From: Apostichopus japonicus
Taxonomy: Eukaryota; Echinodermata; Holothuroidea; Aspidochirotida; Stichopodidae
DNA: 64,000 bases
NCBI RefSeq assembly: GCF_037975245.1
Contig: NC_092583.1
Coordinates: forward strand, 17,752,764 to 17,816,763
Direction: 5' to 3'
A program made the position numbers and the translations under genes. Position 1 is the first letter of the stretch. Each line of letters opens with the position of its first letter. Shown piece by piece: positions 1 through 39,065 of this stretch. The notes under the pieces are model-generated. The model saw nothing but the letters and a program-made list of their open reading frames with translations. It was not told where the DNA came from and made no database searches.

Positions 1-2125
1 CCGACAAAATAAACCTTTGGCACCAAAGGGGAAATAAATAATCTGATAAGATTGCTTGTTTGTGTCTTATTCTTGAACTATAATACTGTTTGCACATTCC
101 TACGGTGAAATAAATCTGCTTGCTTGCGAGATTATGAGAATTGTATGATCACTGCGTAAAAATTGAGATGAATGCACATTATTTGTGAACAGCGCCATCA
201 AATCGTACCGTATCGTACCGCACAAATAGGTGCCATCAAGGTCGTTATAATAAATGGCAACTTTGCAAAAGAGATTGATGTTATAATTATGAATATTTTG
301 CAATTTGGTAGACCATTACAATAATTTCAATGAAATTTTCATTTCAGTGAAGATCGTCCTTGTATCATTGACAAATTATGCTATTTATAGTATCCTGTGT
401 TGACCGGTCAAAGTGGCTGGATTTAGGAGTTTAGCAGGCCGATCATGACGGCAACACCTAAAAAGCAACTTTAAAATTAGGTCAAAGCTAAAATGCTTGT
501 TGTGCACTGCTGGTATCATGAAGACCAGTAACATGCTTTCTAGTTGGGGTATGAGGGGGTTATTTTCTTTTTCTTTTTATGGAGAAAAACAGTCATCAGT
601 TATCTTGCACAATTATCCGCGCATTTCAATAGTAAAATTTCGCTTCCCTTCATCTAACTTGTAGCTATCAAGGACACAAGGAACACGAAGTGGTGGGGTA
701 CGAAGACATTTCGTTTATTAAATTAGGGAACGAATTCTCAGGATTGCCAACTTACCGGTTTCCTCCGTATCGATAACTAATTTAAATAAATATTTACAGC
801 AAATTGGCAACATCATTAAAGTATTCTTAAAGTTGTTTCAAATTCTTATTTCTTTTTTATAATCAGAATAAAGAGGGCCGACAGTATAATAATGGTGTAT
901 GATATCTTTGAAAGGTTGGTGGATATTTGTCCGAGACTAATAACTGACATTAGACTAACCCTTGGTTTCATGTAACAATCTTTCTGTGAGTTTATCGTTA
1001 TTTTATGGGGCTGGGTTGGGGTGGGGTGGGTGGTGTGAGGGTGATACACACTCCACCATTGATTACTGGGTTTATTGGTGAGTGGTATACACCTTTCCTT
1101 GTACCTAAATGTACCGTTTATTCCTTGAACCATGGAGAATGATTCAGAACTCTGAATTCTTTATTTGTTTGAATTTTGTCTCGATCTGGACAAACTACTG
1201 TCAAATATCTTATTCCGCTTGAATATGACTGATAATATATAGCCGACGTGTCGAATAACAATATTTACATTAGAAACAGAGACCATCTTAATATAATAAA
1301 TGAAGAAATTATCACTTACATTTCATATCAGTTTCGGATTGATTTACTAGTTCAATCGACTAAGGGTTAGAAATGTGACATTCATTTTCTCTCATCACCA
1401 TCACTTTAGAAATTTGAGTAGTGAACTCGTGATCCCTGGTTTCACGGTATGTATGGCACTATGACTTCTGATTGGCAGGCAGACTTAACGAAGAAACGGC
1501 TGTATATATATATATATCACCATAAAATAAAGGCTGGACAGCTCACTTGGATGACAAACTCCTTTATCAGAGATAACTGAGGGCGTGTGTATGATATTGT
1601 AGTTTGGTTGTACTGCTATGTTCTTAATGAGCTCCGTGTGTCTATTCTGGGACACTTCTAACATTGGGGCTCTTCTATAGAGCACGGAGCTTACTCTCAC
1701 TTTAATGGTATCTGGGGGTGAAGTGGTGTGGAATGGGGGGGGGGGGCTTTCTAGGTAGTACAAAAATGGGAGATGACATTTTGACCCGTAAAATAAAAAA
1801 CAAAAATTGTTACGTTAGTTGTTATATACACAGGTAAGATGATGTTGAAGCTGTATCGTTCAACCAGAGTTTGTATTATTCATGCAATACAACTCCCCCC
1901 AACCCCCACCCAACACCTCCTCCCCCCCACACACACACACTCCGTCATAAAGTGTCCATCCCACAATCACCCACCCACACTCCGTAAAACATTGTTTAAT
2001 TCATTCAGTTTTTTAAGTAAGCTTTCCTGATGGTAACCTGACACCATATAAGAAAAACATACACTTTTACAAATACTCCTATTAAATTGTATTGCATAAT
2101 TACACTGTGTGAGTCTTTTATGCAC

Positions 2126-2330
2126 GTTTATGTGGTAATGGGTGACATTCCCCCATCTTCACCTCCGTATTGAGGTCCATCCCTCTGATTAAAGAACATT
2201 TATGTGGTAATGGGTGACATTCCCTCATCTTCACCTCTGTACTGGGGTCCATTCCTCTGATTAAGGAACATTCATGTGGTAATGTATGACATTCCCCCAT
2301 GTTCACCTCTGTACTGGGGTCCATTCCTCT
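2126..2330. repeat. 72-bp tandem repeat, about 2.9 copies
   Basis: Three consecutive copies of a unit containing TATGTGGTAATG, TGACATTCC, TTCACCTC and GGTCCATTCCTCTG. The spacing is 72 bp, a multiple of three, so one minus-strand frame stays open and reads as a 24-residue repeat. No other coding evidence supports translation. Confidence 0.8.
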
Positions 2331-2989
2331 GCTTTACATTGTGGTCACCTATACCGTTAACCTATACATTACAAGAGTATTTTGCTCGATGACCCTGAGT
2401 GAGGTCACAACTTGATTAAGTCAGCAGGTGGCCCAATTATGACCAATTACGCTCGTACAAACAACACAGCGATTTTCCAAATTCCTTTCAATTTAACCAC
2501 TAGAATTTGCTTTATAACTTTGTTTACTATTTGTAATAAGCAATACTATTACGCATGCGCATTTGAATGTTATATTCTCAGCCATTTTGTTTTCTTTACT
2601 GCTCTCGTTTGGTTGCAATAATCGTTGCGGCAGCATGTTGTTTGATGGTGTGTCATGTGATGACGTCACAATGTGTTCAAGTCTGCCCTGAATTCTTAAC
2701 CTCACTAATTCAGTCGTAAATGTAGTTGAGCGCTTTGAATGTAACATTTATAGGCATTAGGTCATCAATAATCGAATTCTATCTTAAATATAGGTGATTT
2801 AAGAGAAACAAGACCGCCTGAGACTAGGAGGGTGGTAAACACAGATCGCTTATCTTATCTAAGACTCTAATGACGGCATTAGTTTAGGTTAGCAGTTCAA
2901 TTTATGATTACTTATTTAAAAAAGGGCATTTGAATGTCCACATGAGGTTCAAACTGCAACAAAGAAACATAATTGTATTGCAGGTCAAT

Positions 2990-3165
2990 TACAATAAATA
3001 CACTCTTCATAGGTAAAACTGGTATCTCAAATAACTTTGGTATCTCAAATAACTTTGGTATCAAATAAATACACTATGGTATCAAATACACTATGGTTAT
3101 TTGGTATCAAATAAATACAATAAATACACTCTTCATAGGTAAAACTGGTATCTCAAATAACTTTC
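2990..3165. repeat. Imperfect local duplication
   Basis: A segment of about 45 bp containing AATACACTCTTCATAGGTAA and CTGGTATCTCAAATAACTTT occurs at about 2996-3043 and again at about 3119-3163. Shorter reiterations of GGTATCAAATA lie between. It looks like replication slippage in AT-rich DNA. Confidence 0.75.
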
Positions 3166-3527
3166 CATTCCTGAGATGCAATCATTGACAATATAATTAT
3201 AAATAATAATTTAATGATTATATTGAATGAAAAAGATATGGCATGTTCTGATTAAGTATACGAAGCCATCGACAAGGAAACAAGTAAAGTAAGTTCGGGG
3301 CTATCATTTTCCCTCTCCCATCCCTTGCCCTGCCTCCTCCCCTTCCCCCATCCCTCACCCACCCTCCACACCCAAGCAATAATCGACGCGCTGTATTGTT
3401 ATGAATGTTTTCGATTGCTTATCCGGTACCACATTCTCCAATGATCCCAAATCCTTCCCTCCAATGCACCACACCCTCCACTCCACAGGTACTACATCCT
3501 CTCATCCAAGGTATCGCATCCCCAACG

Positions 3528-3566
3528 ACCCACCCCACCCCACCCCACCCCACCCCACCCCACCCA
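3528..3566. repeat. (CACCC)n microsatellite
   Basis: About seven pentamers of CACCC in a row inside a longer C-rich, G-poor stretch. Overlapping open frames here are proline/histidine-rich artefacts of the repeat. Confidence 0.85.
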
Positions 3567-4791
3567 TTCAACCCTCAAGATACCACATACCACCCTCGAA
3601 ATGTATCGCGTCATTTCCTCCAACGACACCAAAGTTCATCGAACGAACTTTTTCAATTTTCCAACGCTACTGATTTCATTTGACTGGAAATGCAGTCCAA
3701 TGTTTAATAGCTCAATGTATGTGCAGGGCAGCTCTCTGTCTGTATGTCTGTAGGCTCCCTAAGTCTGTCTCTGAAGAAGCCTCCTGCTACGATCGGAACT
3801 CCTCTAACATGTATACATTTGTTGTGCAAGCCTCAGTGGGGTTACTATGTCTAATCCTTTGACACCCTCAAAATCAGGCGACATTCCAGTCAAATCCTTA
3901 CACATTTTAGTGATTCAACAGTTGTAAATGTAATGAGGTGTAATAGGTTTGTATACGTAAAGGAAATCACATGAGAAGGTTTATAGACTTAACAACCCTC
4001 TCATTTAATTTGACTTTATTTAAGATGATTGTAGGTGCACGTCAACACCACTTGTCATTAAACCAACACAACAACTACCTTCCAATGAGCTTGCTGTAGA
4101 ATAATCATCCGCATTCTCTCGATTGTATGGGACGCACAAATGGCGTGCCATATAAACTTACGAAACCCTCATTACAAGTCAAGATGTGTACTACACACGC
4201 ACGTCTGTCTGCAGTCACGTTATTCATGTAGTTTACGGCGAGAAGATAAAGTAAAGAAGAAAGAAACAAAGATTCCTTTCTCATTACAGACCACTTTTTG
4301 CCCATTGAGAGTCTGCTTGTTGACATACCAGAGAATAATACCATGCAGTTCTCTATGGCTTACCCATTGTTATTGCAAATTCTTGCTTTCCTGACACGGT
4401 TTGTTAATTGTTTCCAATAGAACAGGTAAATGGTACAACGGAATACCCTAAGGCTTTATCTACAGTGCAACATGAGCACGCAAGAGGTTTATTCATTTTG
4501 ATTTAGGCCTAGCATACTTCCATAGATTCAAATTATCTACATCTTTGGTAGTGAAGAAGATGATGATATGATATACAACACAATCTTGAGATTGGACTGC
4601 ACAATAATATTATCAGCAACGACGCCATCGTTCCGCCATTTTGATATTTATAGGTAAGGTGTGTGGCCGTACTCTCTTAACTTGATAGTGTTGGAAGTCT
4701 TTAGGTTTCATTTAATTAAAGCGTTTGTTAAGGATTGAAACATAATGTCCACCCAAATAAAGTACTCTATTCTCCGGTCATTTACTCCCAC

Positions 4792-4866
4792 CCCTTCCTC
4801 CCTCCCCTCCCTCCCTCCCCTCCCCTCCCCTCCCCTCCCCTCCCCTCCCCTCCCTCCCTTCCCTCT
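4792..4866. repeat. (CCTCCCCTCC)n polypyrimidine tract
   Basis: About 75 bp made only of C and T in CCTCCC and CCCCT units. The complementary strand is a pure G/A tract of the kind that can form triplexes. Confidence 0.85.
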
Positions 4867-7409
4867 CCCCTCCTCTAAACAGAAGAAAACATTAGATGCT
4901 TAATATTTTAGTTTATCTGTGAGGATGTATATAATTGCTTCTTGCGTGGAAAGAAGGTATTTATAGTTTTAATTTGTAATTGGTAAGCTGCAAGGGAAAC
5001 TGTATTACAATCTTCCAACAGGTTCTAACCTAACTTCTTAAATTATAACGTTACAGAATAAGGAGATTAATCTTGTTCCTTCGATATTTTTATTTACAAA
5101 TATGACCGACAATTTATAAGTTTGGGCTTCGTCAGTTGAAATAGCTGTCATGAACGATTAGCCCCTTACATTAACAGTGTCATCGTATATCGAAGTCATT
5201 TTTACCTCAAGGGCACATATTTTCTCTCCCTTCTTTACAGCTATGTTTTTGCACTTATTATTTCAATTTTACTCTGTTCTTACGCGAACAACTTTGCACG
5301 AAAGGTTATCATATTTCTTTTGTCTTTCGTCATAATTTTTGACATGATTTTATATTCATGATCATGTCTAAGTTGGACGTTTAGGTTGACAACTTGTAAC
5401 TTATCAAATGCATCCAGGCGATTTCTTGATACAATTATTTCTTCACTTGTGAACGGAGTGACCTATTTTAATTCAATCCATACGTAAGGTTTTAGGGTAT
5501 ATGCTTTAAAGGAGCATTCGTGAAGAAAATGAGTTTGCCCACAAGAATGCTCAGAGGGGAAAAAAGACCCTTCTTCATCCTTGATAAATTTGGCCCCAGC
5601 CGTTGTGAAATATCCCATGGGAACTTGCTAGTCCTACGTATTGAAAGGACAGTATCAAACATAGGTGAACCACACATAGGCTATCATGGCTATGCATGGT
5701 GGCAAATGAACTCTTTTCAATATCTTCACTTGAACTTTTACAAATGTATATACGGTTGTCAAAATCATTTCAAACCAATTAATTATTACAAAACATCGTC
5801 AATGTGTTGTGATATTGTGTGATCATTTGACCTAAAGTTAGCGTTTTACGAACTTTTAGTAGTAGATATATAGGCAGTTTGTCTCCTATTGTAAGTATAT
5901 AGCTCGTGTATCAAAGCAGGCTGGTCCAACTCACAGCTATCCCCTTTAACCCTAACCATAGTGCCACAGACAGAGTATCTCGAGACATTGAGAGTTGGTT
6001 GGGCAAAGCTATTCACGCTTTGATTCATTTTATGTGAAAGAACACATTTGAGCAATAATCTTAGATGTCATGCGGGACTAACTACACCAACTTTAAATGA
6101 CTTTGCATGTCTTTAATTTTGAAATAATAAACTCTTGGAAACTACTGCAACTATGTGAAAGAGTGTTACTGTATATTGAGGGTGTTGGATACAATCAAGT
6201 GAATGGGATTTCACATATTCAGAGAATAAAGATAATCTTTTGATGTGTTGACACTACTTTCATATTCAAATTGTGCCATTAATCGTGTCACTGAAGCACA
6301 CAGACATCAAAATGAATTATTTTGCGTTGAATGAGTGCTACAATATACTGATTTTTTCCGTCACTGTGGCAATGATATCTTTTGTTTAGTAATAAAAATT
6401 AAAGGTTATTGGAACAGACGACCATGAAGAGGATTAATCATAGAACTTTGTAGTTTGGTTTAGTCATCTTACCCTCCCACTTGTCTTACAGAATCCCTTT
6501 GTGTTCTTGCACACTCCGTTACGCTCTGCTTGAAGTTTTCATGTATGACCTTGTTAGGCTGGATTAGTCCGTCATTGAGTTGAATAGGTTATTGTAAGCA
6601 TAGGTCTTTATCCTTAACGCATACACATATACCCAGTATGACTCAGGCTAAATATTATATACACCACAAACAAATCTTCCCGCAGACACTTCTTGTCTGG
6701 TAAGCAGAGTGATCAGGGAATGCGTGATTCACCTGCAGGTCACATTAAATCGCCAAATTACGTCATCAGTGGGATTAATCTAGTTAATACAACAAGTAGT
6801 CATTCTATTGTTTGTAGGTATATCCTTGCGTCTGTGTCTATATCCGCGGTTATGATTCTTTGTTTAAGTCTCTGCCCCTGGATTGCCCGAGCTTCTTTTA
6901 GTCTACCTAAAATGATGACCTGCCTGTCAAGTATTTCTGCAAATCATGAGTAATTGCCTCAAATATGCTGAAATGTCAAACAGTGCCATTCGTGCTCATA
7001 CGTCAACAAACATTTCAATGCCACCCATTGAGCATGCGTATAAGGTACGTGCTTCCTCATTGAGTCAGATAAGTGTCTCACTAAACTTAACGGTATAACT
7101 AGGAAGTGAATAAGGTCTACATCTGAGCATAGGAATCCGTCACCAAGATACTTATCATATAGCCTATAGGCTAGAAACTATAAGTCAAAAAGCAAATCGG
7201 AAATGTTCGAAATTTTTCATCATTATTATTATTAATAACCTTCATAGTGTTATGTCATAGAAAGTTTGCCAGAAGCAACACAAAAGCTGCTTTGTGTAAA
7301 ACATATAAATATATCTCAAACAAACTAAACGTTGTCGTCAACTGTCCCCTCCTTAAAGGAGCATTCCAGTCTTTCAATATTTATTTAAAGACGTTTATCT
7401 AACTATCTA

Positions 7410-7410
<1 letters not shown>

Positions 7411-7447
<37 letters not shown>

Positions 7448-7469
7448 CACGTACATATATATATATATA

Positions 7470-7559
<90 letters not shown>

Positions 7560-7560
7560 T
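7411..7560. repeat. (TA)n microsatellite
   Basis: About 150 bp dominated by TA dinucleotides with short TACATACA and GTGTGTG interruptions. It produces spurious Tyr-Ile frames on the plus strand. Confidence 0.9.
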
Positions 7561-8002
7561 ACAAACATTAGGCATACTTCATGTCCGATTATAAAAAAAA
7601 ATCGTCATCCTGACACTGCACAACATGCAAAGGCGAAACGTAATTCTTCAAAGCTATTTTTTAACTTGTTTAGTCAATCTGCTAAATTACCATACCCTGT
7701 CAACAAAGTTTTTAACAAATCACTTGTCAACCTAAATTTCTATAGAGTGTCAAGTTTTTTGCTCTTCGTTGTGGTTTCCTTCATATCAAGTAAACGGTAA
7801 TAAATCATACACCATTACCTATTAGTGGAATGTTCTATATTAGACAATTAATCCGACAGGCCTTACATCACATTACACTGTAATCGAGTCATGCGTGTGT
7901 AACATTCTCTCCAATTGGTTAGAATTGGATTACATTTGAACTGAGTTACTCTCTTCCCTGCTAGCACCAGAGAGCTAGAGAGGTTTACCTTCTGACTTGA
8001 AT

Positions 8003-8031
8003 CATGGAGGTAAAACAGTTTTACCTCCATG
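8003..8031. repeat. 29-bp near-perfect palindrome
   Basis: CATGGAGGTAAAAC is followed by one A and then its exact reverse complement, giving 14-bp arms around a 1-nt centre. TTGAATCA lies just outside on both sides as a direct repeat. It has cruciform or protein-binding potential; the function is unknown. Confidence 0.8.
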
Positions 8032-8451
8032 CTTGAATCAAGGAGCAACTTTCTTGTTCACTAGACTGCCCGTCTACACAAGCTGCTTATTTAGTGCCAT
8101 ATACAGGCACACTATGAACATGTCCATCAAACAATGTGAACTAAACTCTTACTACGCAGAGAAATTTATCACTGAATATTGACATGTATGACGTATGTCT
8201 CAGGAATGTTACACAGTTCTTGGTTTACAAGGCCTTGTTCTGTGTTTACTTGATTATCAGCTCGCGTTTGCCCTTTAAATTTCTCGTCGGTAATTTGATT
8301 CGCTGAGGAGACTCCCACCACAAATTGTGCGAGTGGTTTTGAACAAAGACCAATTTTGAGGTTTTATTCGGTCGGAGATTGGAAAAGCCGAGAACAGACA
8401 AAATTTTGGTTTTCAAAAAACTTTCATCAGTTGTCTTTTTTCTTTCGACAG

Positions 8452-8497
8452 CGGATAGTGCGGATACTGACGGGAGCTTGTCACCCAAAACAACAAG
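8452..8497 (+). CDS. Candidate upstream exon of the kinase gene
   Basis: A pyrimidine-rich tract ending CTTTCGACAG precedes 46 bases that end in a strong donor, AACAAG/GTAAGG. Read with two leading bases completing a codon, it gives 14 codons (DSADTDGSLSPKTT) and ends after two bases of a codon. That is exactly the phase needed to join the exon at 11520 and gives a Ser codon at the junction. The Ser/Thr/Pro-rich composition matches the N-terminal region of the kinase. No initiator ATG is in frame, so if real it is an internal exon or follows a non-coding leader. It is supported only by splice signals and phase. Confidence 0.35.
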
Positions 8498-11400
8498 GTA
8501 AGGAATTATTATTTTTATATTTATGCAGATTTTCGTTCTTCGTCGGGTTTTCTCTTTAAAACTATTTGATTACAACTCAGCACTGGAATGCTCACTTGAT
8601 CACAGCAGGCAAAATGAACTCAGATATTACATAAAAAAGCCTACATCTAACGGATAAGGTCTGCTAGCCGTATCAACTCCATTAATATATTTGTTAGATG
8701 GAAATTCTATATTATAGAATATTTTGCAATAAAAACAAATGCTTAAATTCTAGCGTCATAGCAAAGTTATTTTGATTTCTCATATACGCATGCACCCATC
8801 AATCTATTCCGAAAGCAAATTTTGTAGTCAAAATATGTCTAACTATATCTTCGACATGTAGCAACATTCATTCGTTCGTGGTGTGTGAGGCCACCCACAT
8901 AAATAATTTAACTGGGGTGGGGTGGGTGGGTGGGGGAGGCAAACGACTCCCTTTTTCGAAAGGCAAGTGTTACATTTTATTTAGAGGTGTGTGGTCTCCT
9001 CCTCCCCTACCCCCCCCCCATTTTCTCCCGTTATATTCCAGAGCTAACATTTACCCAATATCTCTGTTAGTTATATGACACAGAACTGCACACATATTTA
9101 ACCACTTGGTAATGAGGCAAGCGCAGAAAGTATGCGGTTGCTATTCAAACACGTTAGTTTGGTTACATTGGTTTCCCACACGGAACATTCCCCATATGGT
9201 GTAGCGCAGGATGTCTTGAAGTGGTATTATGCACATCTGGCTTTGCCCACTAACTCCTACATTTTTAAGTGAGTTAGGTAAATTGATCATTTACGTATAA
9301 GAAAACATGCACTTGCAAGCAAATCTAAGATTCTGAGGATACACATCATAGCAACCAGTCTTCGAATTGACTCCTTGGTTACGACATCATACAAATTGCT
9401 TAATTTAAAGTAGTAATTAACCATCAAATTAGAATGAATTAGAAAGATATTAACATATCGGATATCTGTGTGTATGTCACATTCCCAGATAGTTATTTTA
9501 GTTAATAATTTTTCATTATTACTATTATATATATAGGCCTAGATTGTTATGCAAATTTGCAGACGAATGTTGAACTGAAAGCCCAAGTGTACATTGTATA
9601 ACTAATAGAACCCATTTTCAAAACATAAAATTGCAGTTTCGGTATTGATTATAAAGCGTTCATCGACTGTGCATATACTTGAACGTTAGAATACTGAAAA
9701 CATATTTGGTTCTTTGGTAAGGTACCTATGTAAGGTGATCCTCTGTTGTACACATTAAAATACTCAATAATCAATATACACAAATGTAGAAATGGCATCG
9801 TTTACACTAACATTGTCACACGATACGAGATGTCCATTTGGTATTGTTTTAATAAACTATTTAATCTAGTGAATAACCATCTTCCATCAGTTAACTGAAA
9901 TCTATTAGGCTATATACAGCTAAAGGCTAACTTGAAGTGACGTCATTCGTTCCATATTCCTGACTTTTAGGCCATTATGTAGCTACTCTCTGCCTAAATA
10001 TTACTTAGTGTATGCCATTGGTATTAAATATTATTTTTCTTGAAATTCCAATTGTCAGCATCCTTTGATGTACTGAATCGGTACATAGCTTTAAACATGT
10101 AGTAACTCAATGGCTATTCCACACACTCTGACTTCACCACATTACAAAGCTAAGCATTGTAAGGCTAATCGAACATTTATTAGCAATTAAACAGCTGGAT
10201 TGCAACAGATGACACACATGTGTGGACGTCATGTCACGTGACCTGAGGCAAATCGACCATAAATCACAGCTTGGTGCTTACACTTCGCTGTTGACATAAC
10301 CGCCTATTGTTTATGTGTAATTACACCATAAACATAGAATTTAAAAAAAAGGTTGGAGTGTGCTTAACATGGGTGCACGATATTTGATGGGTGGAAAATG
10401 TATCCATTGTTTATTTATTGTTTATTCCGAAAGAAGCTTGTATTTGGTGGAGTGTGCGCATTGTCCGAGAAGGATAATAGCACAAGGCTATATTGTAAAA
10501 GGATACACTTCACACATGAGATGCCTACATACTCTCTACGTTAAATCAAGTACAGGAATATATTTAAATGTATATTATATGATGGATGGGGGTTATTTAC
10601 TTTCCAGCCACAACTATATGCAATACTTCAGGTAGTATTTTACAATCATGCACCCTCCAACAATTATCTATCACTGTCAATCAGCCTGTTGCATTGGTTG
10701 CATAACCTACCTACACTGCATCACTACACTACCTACACTACACTGCACTATACTACCTACCTACGCTGCATCAAGTTACCTAGCCAGGCTGCTTTAGGCT
10801 GATTTTGTTATCCTTATATTTCCCAGTAATGTCCCTTTCTTGTGTGTGCGTGTTTGTATATATATATGTGCGTGTGTGTTAAGTTATAATTTTGCTTACG
10901 CCTTTCATTCCTCCAATGAATGTCATATTTAAGAGGGAAATGGTGCTTTCTCAAATGTCCAGAAAGTCACGAAAATTCTTTCCATGAGGTATGTGGACGG
11001 TTTGGGTTTGTAAACATTGGGCGACCACCGTGGTCAGTCAACTTCAGCTGACTGACCACCGTGGTCAGTCAACTTCAGCTGACTGACCACCGTGGTCAGT
11101 CAACTTCAGCTGACTGACCACCGTGGTCAGTCAACTTCAGCTGACTGACCACCGTGGTCAGTCAACTTCAGCTGACTGACCACCGTGGTCAGTCAACTTC
11201 AGCTGACTAACCACCGTGGTCAGTCAACTTCAGCTGACGAGACAGATCGGAGCCCCCTACAGGTTAAAAACAAGTCCTCTGCTCAAATGTTTCACATTTC
11301 TTTGAAATCTAAAACCCATTACTTACCGCATCAATACCCTCCTGTATATATACCCTCCTGTTTCTGCATCCTTCTGGAGTATACCTGTAAAAACTTTAGG

Positions 11401-11519
11401 TCCTTCAGATACAGTTGACCCATTTCCAACAATAGTGAACCTTAAGGCGCTTTCTTATCAAACATTCAGTCAGCCAGGTAAGCATGTGTTGTTCTCTTCA
11501 TCTACTTTTTCTCTCATAG
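8498..11519. other. Non-coding stretch before the first firm kinase exon
   Basis: No supported gene. The open frame at 10360-10635 has no domain, no splice support and unremarkable composition. The only clear structure is the 31-bp palindromic minisatellite at 11024-11238. The final 40 bases form a strong polypyrimidine tract and acceptor (TTTTTCTCTCATAG) for the exon at 11520. Confidence 0.6.
11024..11238. repeat. 31-bp palindromic minisatellite, seven copies
   Basis: Seven almost identical 31-bp units start at about 11024, 11055, 11086, 11117, 11148, 11179 and 11210. Each carries ACCACCGTGGT (palindromic around one base) and TCAGTCA...TGACTGA arms surrounding a CAGCTG E-box. The array can therefore fold as a chain of hairpins in two alternative registers. 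It ends about 280 bp before the first firm kinase exon. Confidence 0.9.
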
Positions 11520-38196
<26,677 letters not shown>

Positions 38197-39065
38197 TAAG
38201 CAAATTTTCATGGAACGGCGAACAAACTGTTGCTCTTGTGGAAATAACGATGGGTGCATTTTTCGAATGTCAGTACAGTTTTGACTGCGGTCTATTACTT
38301 CCGCCTTCAACGTTAGACTATTACGTAGCTATGCAACTGTTCGTTAATGAGCAAAATTTCTTATCCTTCCATTTTCATTCCAAAAACTTTCACAAGTTAC
38401 ATTCTTTTTGTATTCCCTTCATTTTTAGAAATCACAATTCGAGAAAGTTTTATATAACGGTAGTTACTTTAGCTATAGAAAATGAATATCGGTTATTTTA
38501 GTACATTTGTTCATAAGTTTAACGATTTCAAGTTGCAACGCTTATACGTTGCGACCTTTTTACCAAACGGACCAAGTTACATCGAACTTGTATCTATGGT
38601 TAGTTAGCAATTTAAAGTAAAACACTGGGTTGCTTGGCTGCGTGGAGCTCAGCTGTAAGCTTAGGACACTGAATGAAAGGGTGACGTCACAAGGTGAGCT
38701 AAAACTCCCAACTTTAAATTGCTCCTGTTCGGCGTTCCATGAACGCTTTGAAAAAGCCTTTTACGCCCTTTCCAATCAATGTGTTACAGACATGCTACAT
38801 TACCATTCTGAGTCATAAGAGCACAAGTACCATAGAACTAAGTCGTAGGACCACACAAGTACCATGGAACTAAGTACTTCGTAGGTTGTGTAATTGTAAG
38901 TTTGGTTTCATGCAATAGATTTGAAGTATTTAAAAGTGTATTCATATAGGTTGATATAAGTGTTTTATATTGTACATTGATTTTACCTTTTTAATCTTTT
39001 GTAATTATTCTTTAAAAGCTGCTGTAACCATTTTATGCAAATTAAAAAGTCGTATGCAAATGATC
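38197..39065 (+). other. MYLK 3' untranslated region (inferred)
   Basis: AT-rich sequence from the stop codon to just past the first polyadenylation-like hexamer. The open frame at 38238-38501 inside it has no homology-like features. The end point is inferred. Confidence 0.5.
39041..39046 (+). terminator. Polyadenylation signal ATTAAA
   Basis: ATTAAA, about 845 bases after the MYLK stop codon, in AT-rich context; no nearer AATAAA was seen. It is the common variant signal; use is inferred. Confidence 0.45.

Larger units (their letters stand above)
1..8451. other. Gene-poor 5' flank
   Basis: I found no coding region I can support here. Open frames are short, overlap simple sequence, and lack domain-like composition or matched splice sites. 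The stretch holds poly-C/poly-G runs, C-rich microsatellites near 3530 and 4800, a (TA)n block near 7410-7560, a 72-bp tandem repeat near 2126-2330 and a small duplication at 2990-3165, listed separately. It could be intergenic, or a long first intron or promoter region of the kinase gene whose first recognised exon lies at 11520. Confidence 0.6.

Noticed and set aside
10360-10635. 91-residue plus-strand frame
   Set aside because: No domain, weak start context, no splice sites in phase; consistent with chance.
11024-11238. Regularly spaced palindromic repeats resembling a CRISPR array
   Set aside because: There are no unique spacers between the repeats: the 31-bp units abut directly, and the context is an animal gene. 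It is a minisatellite.
11435-11477. Extra kinase exon ending at CAGCCAG/GTAAGC (11477)
   Set aside because: Joining to 11520 would need a 42-base intron and the phases do not agree.
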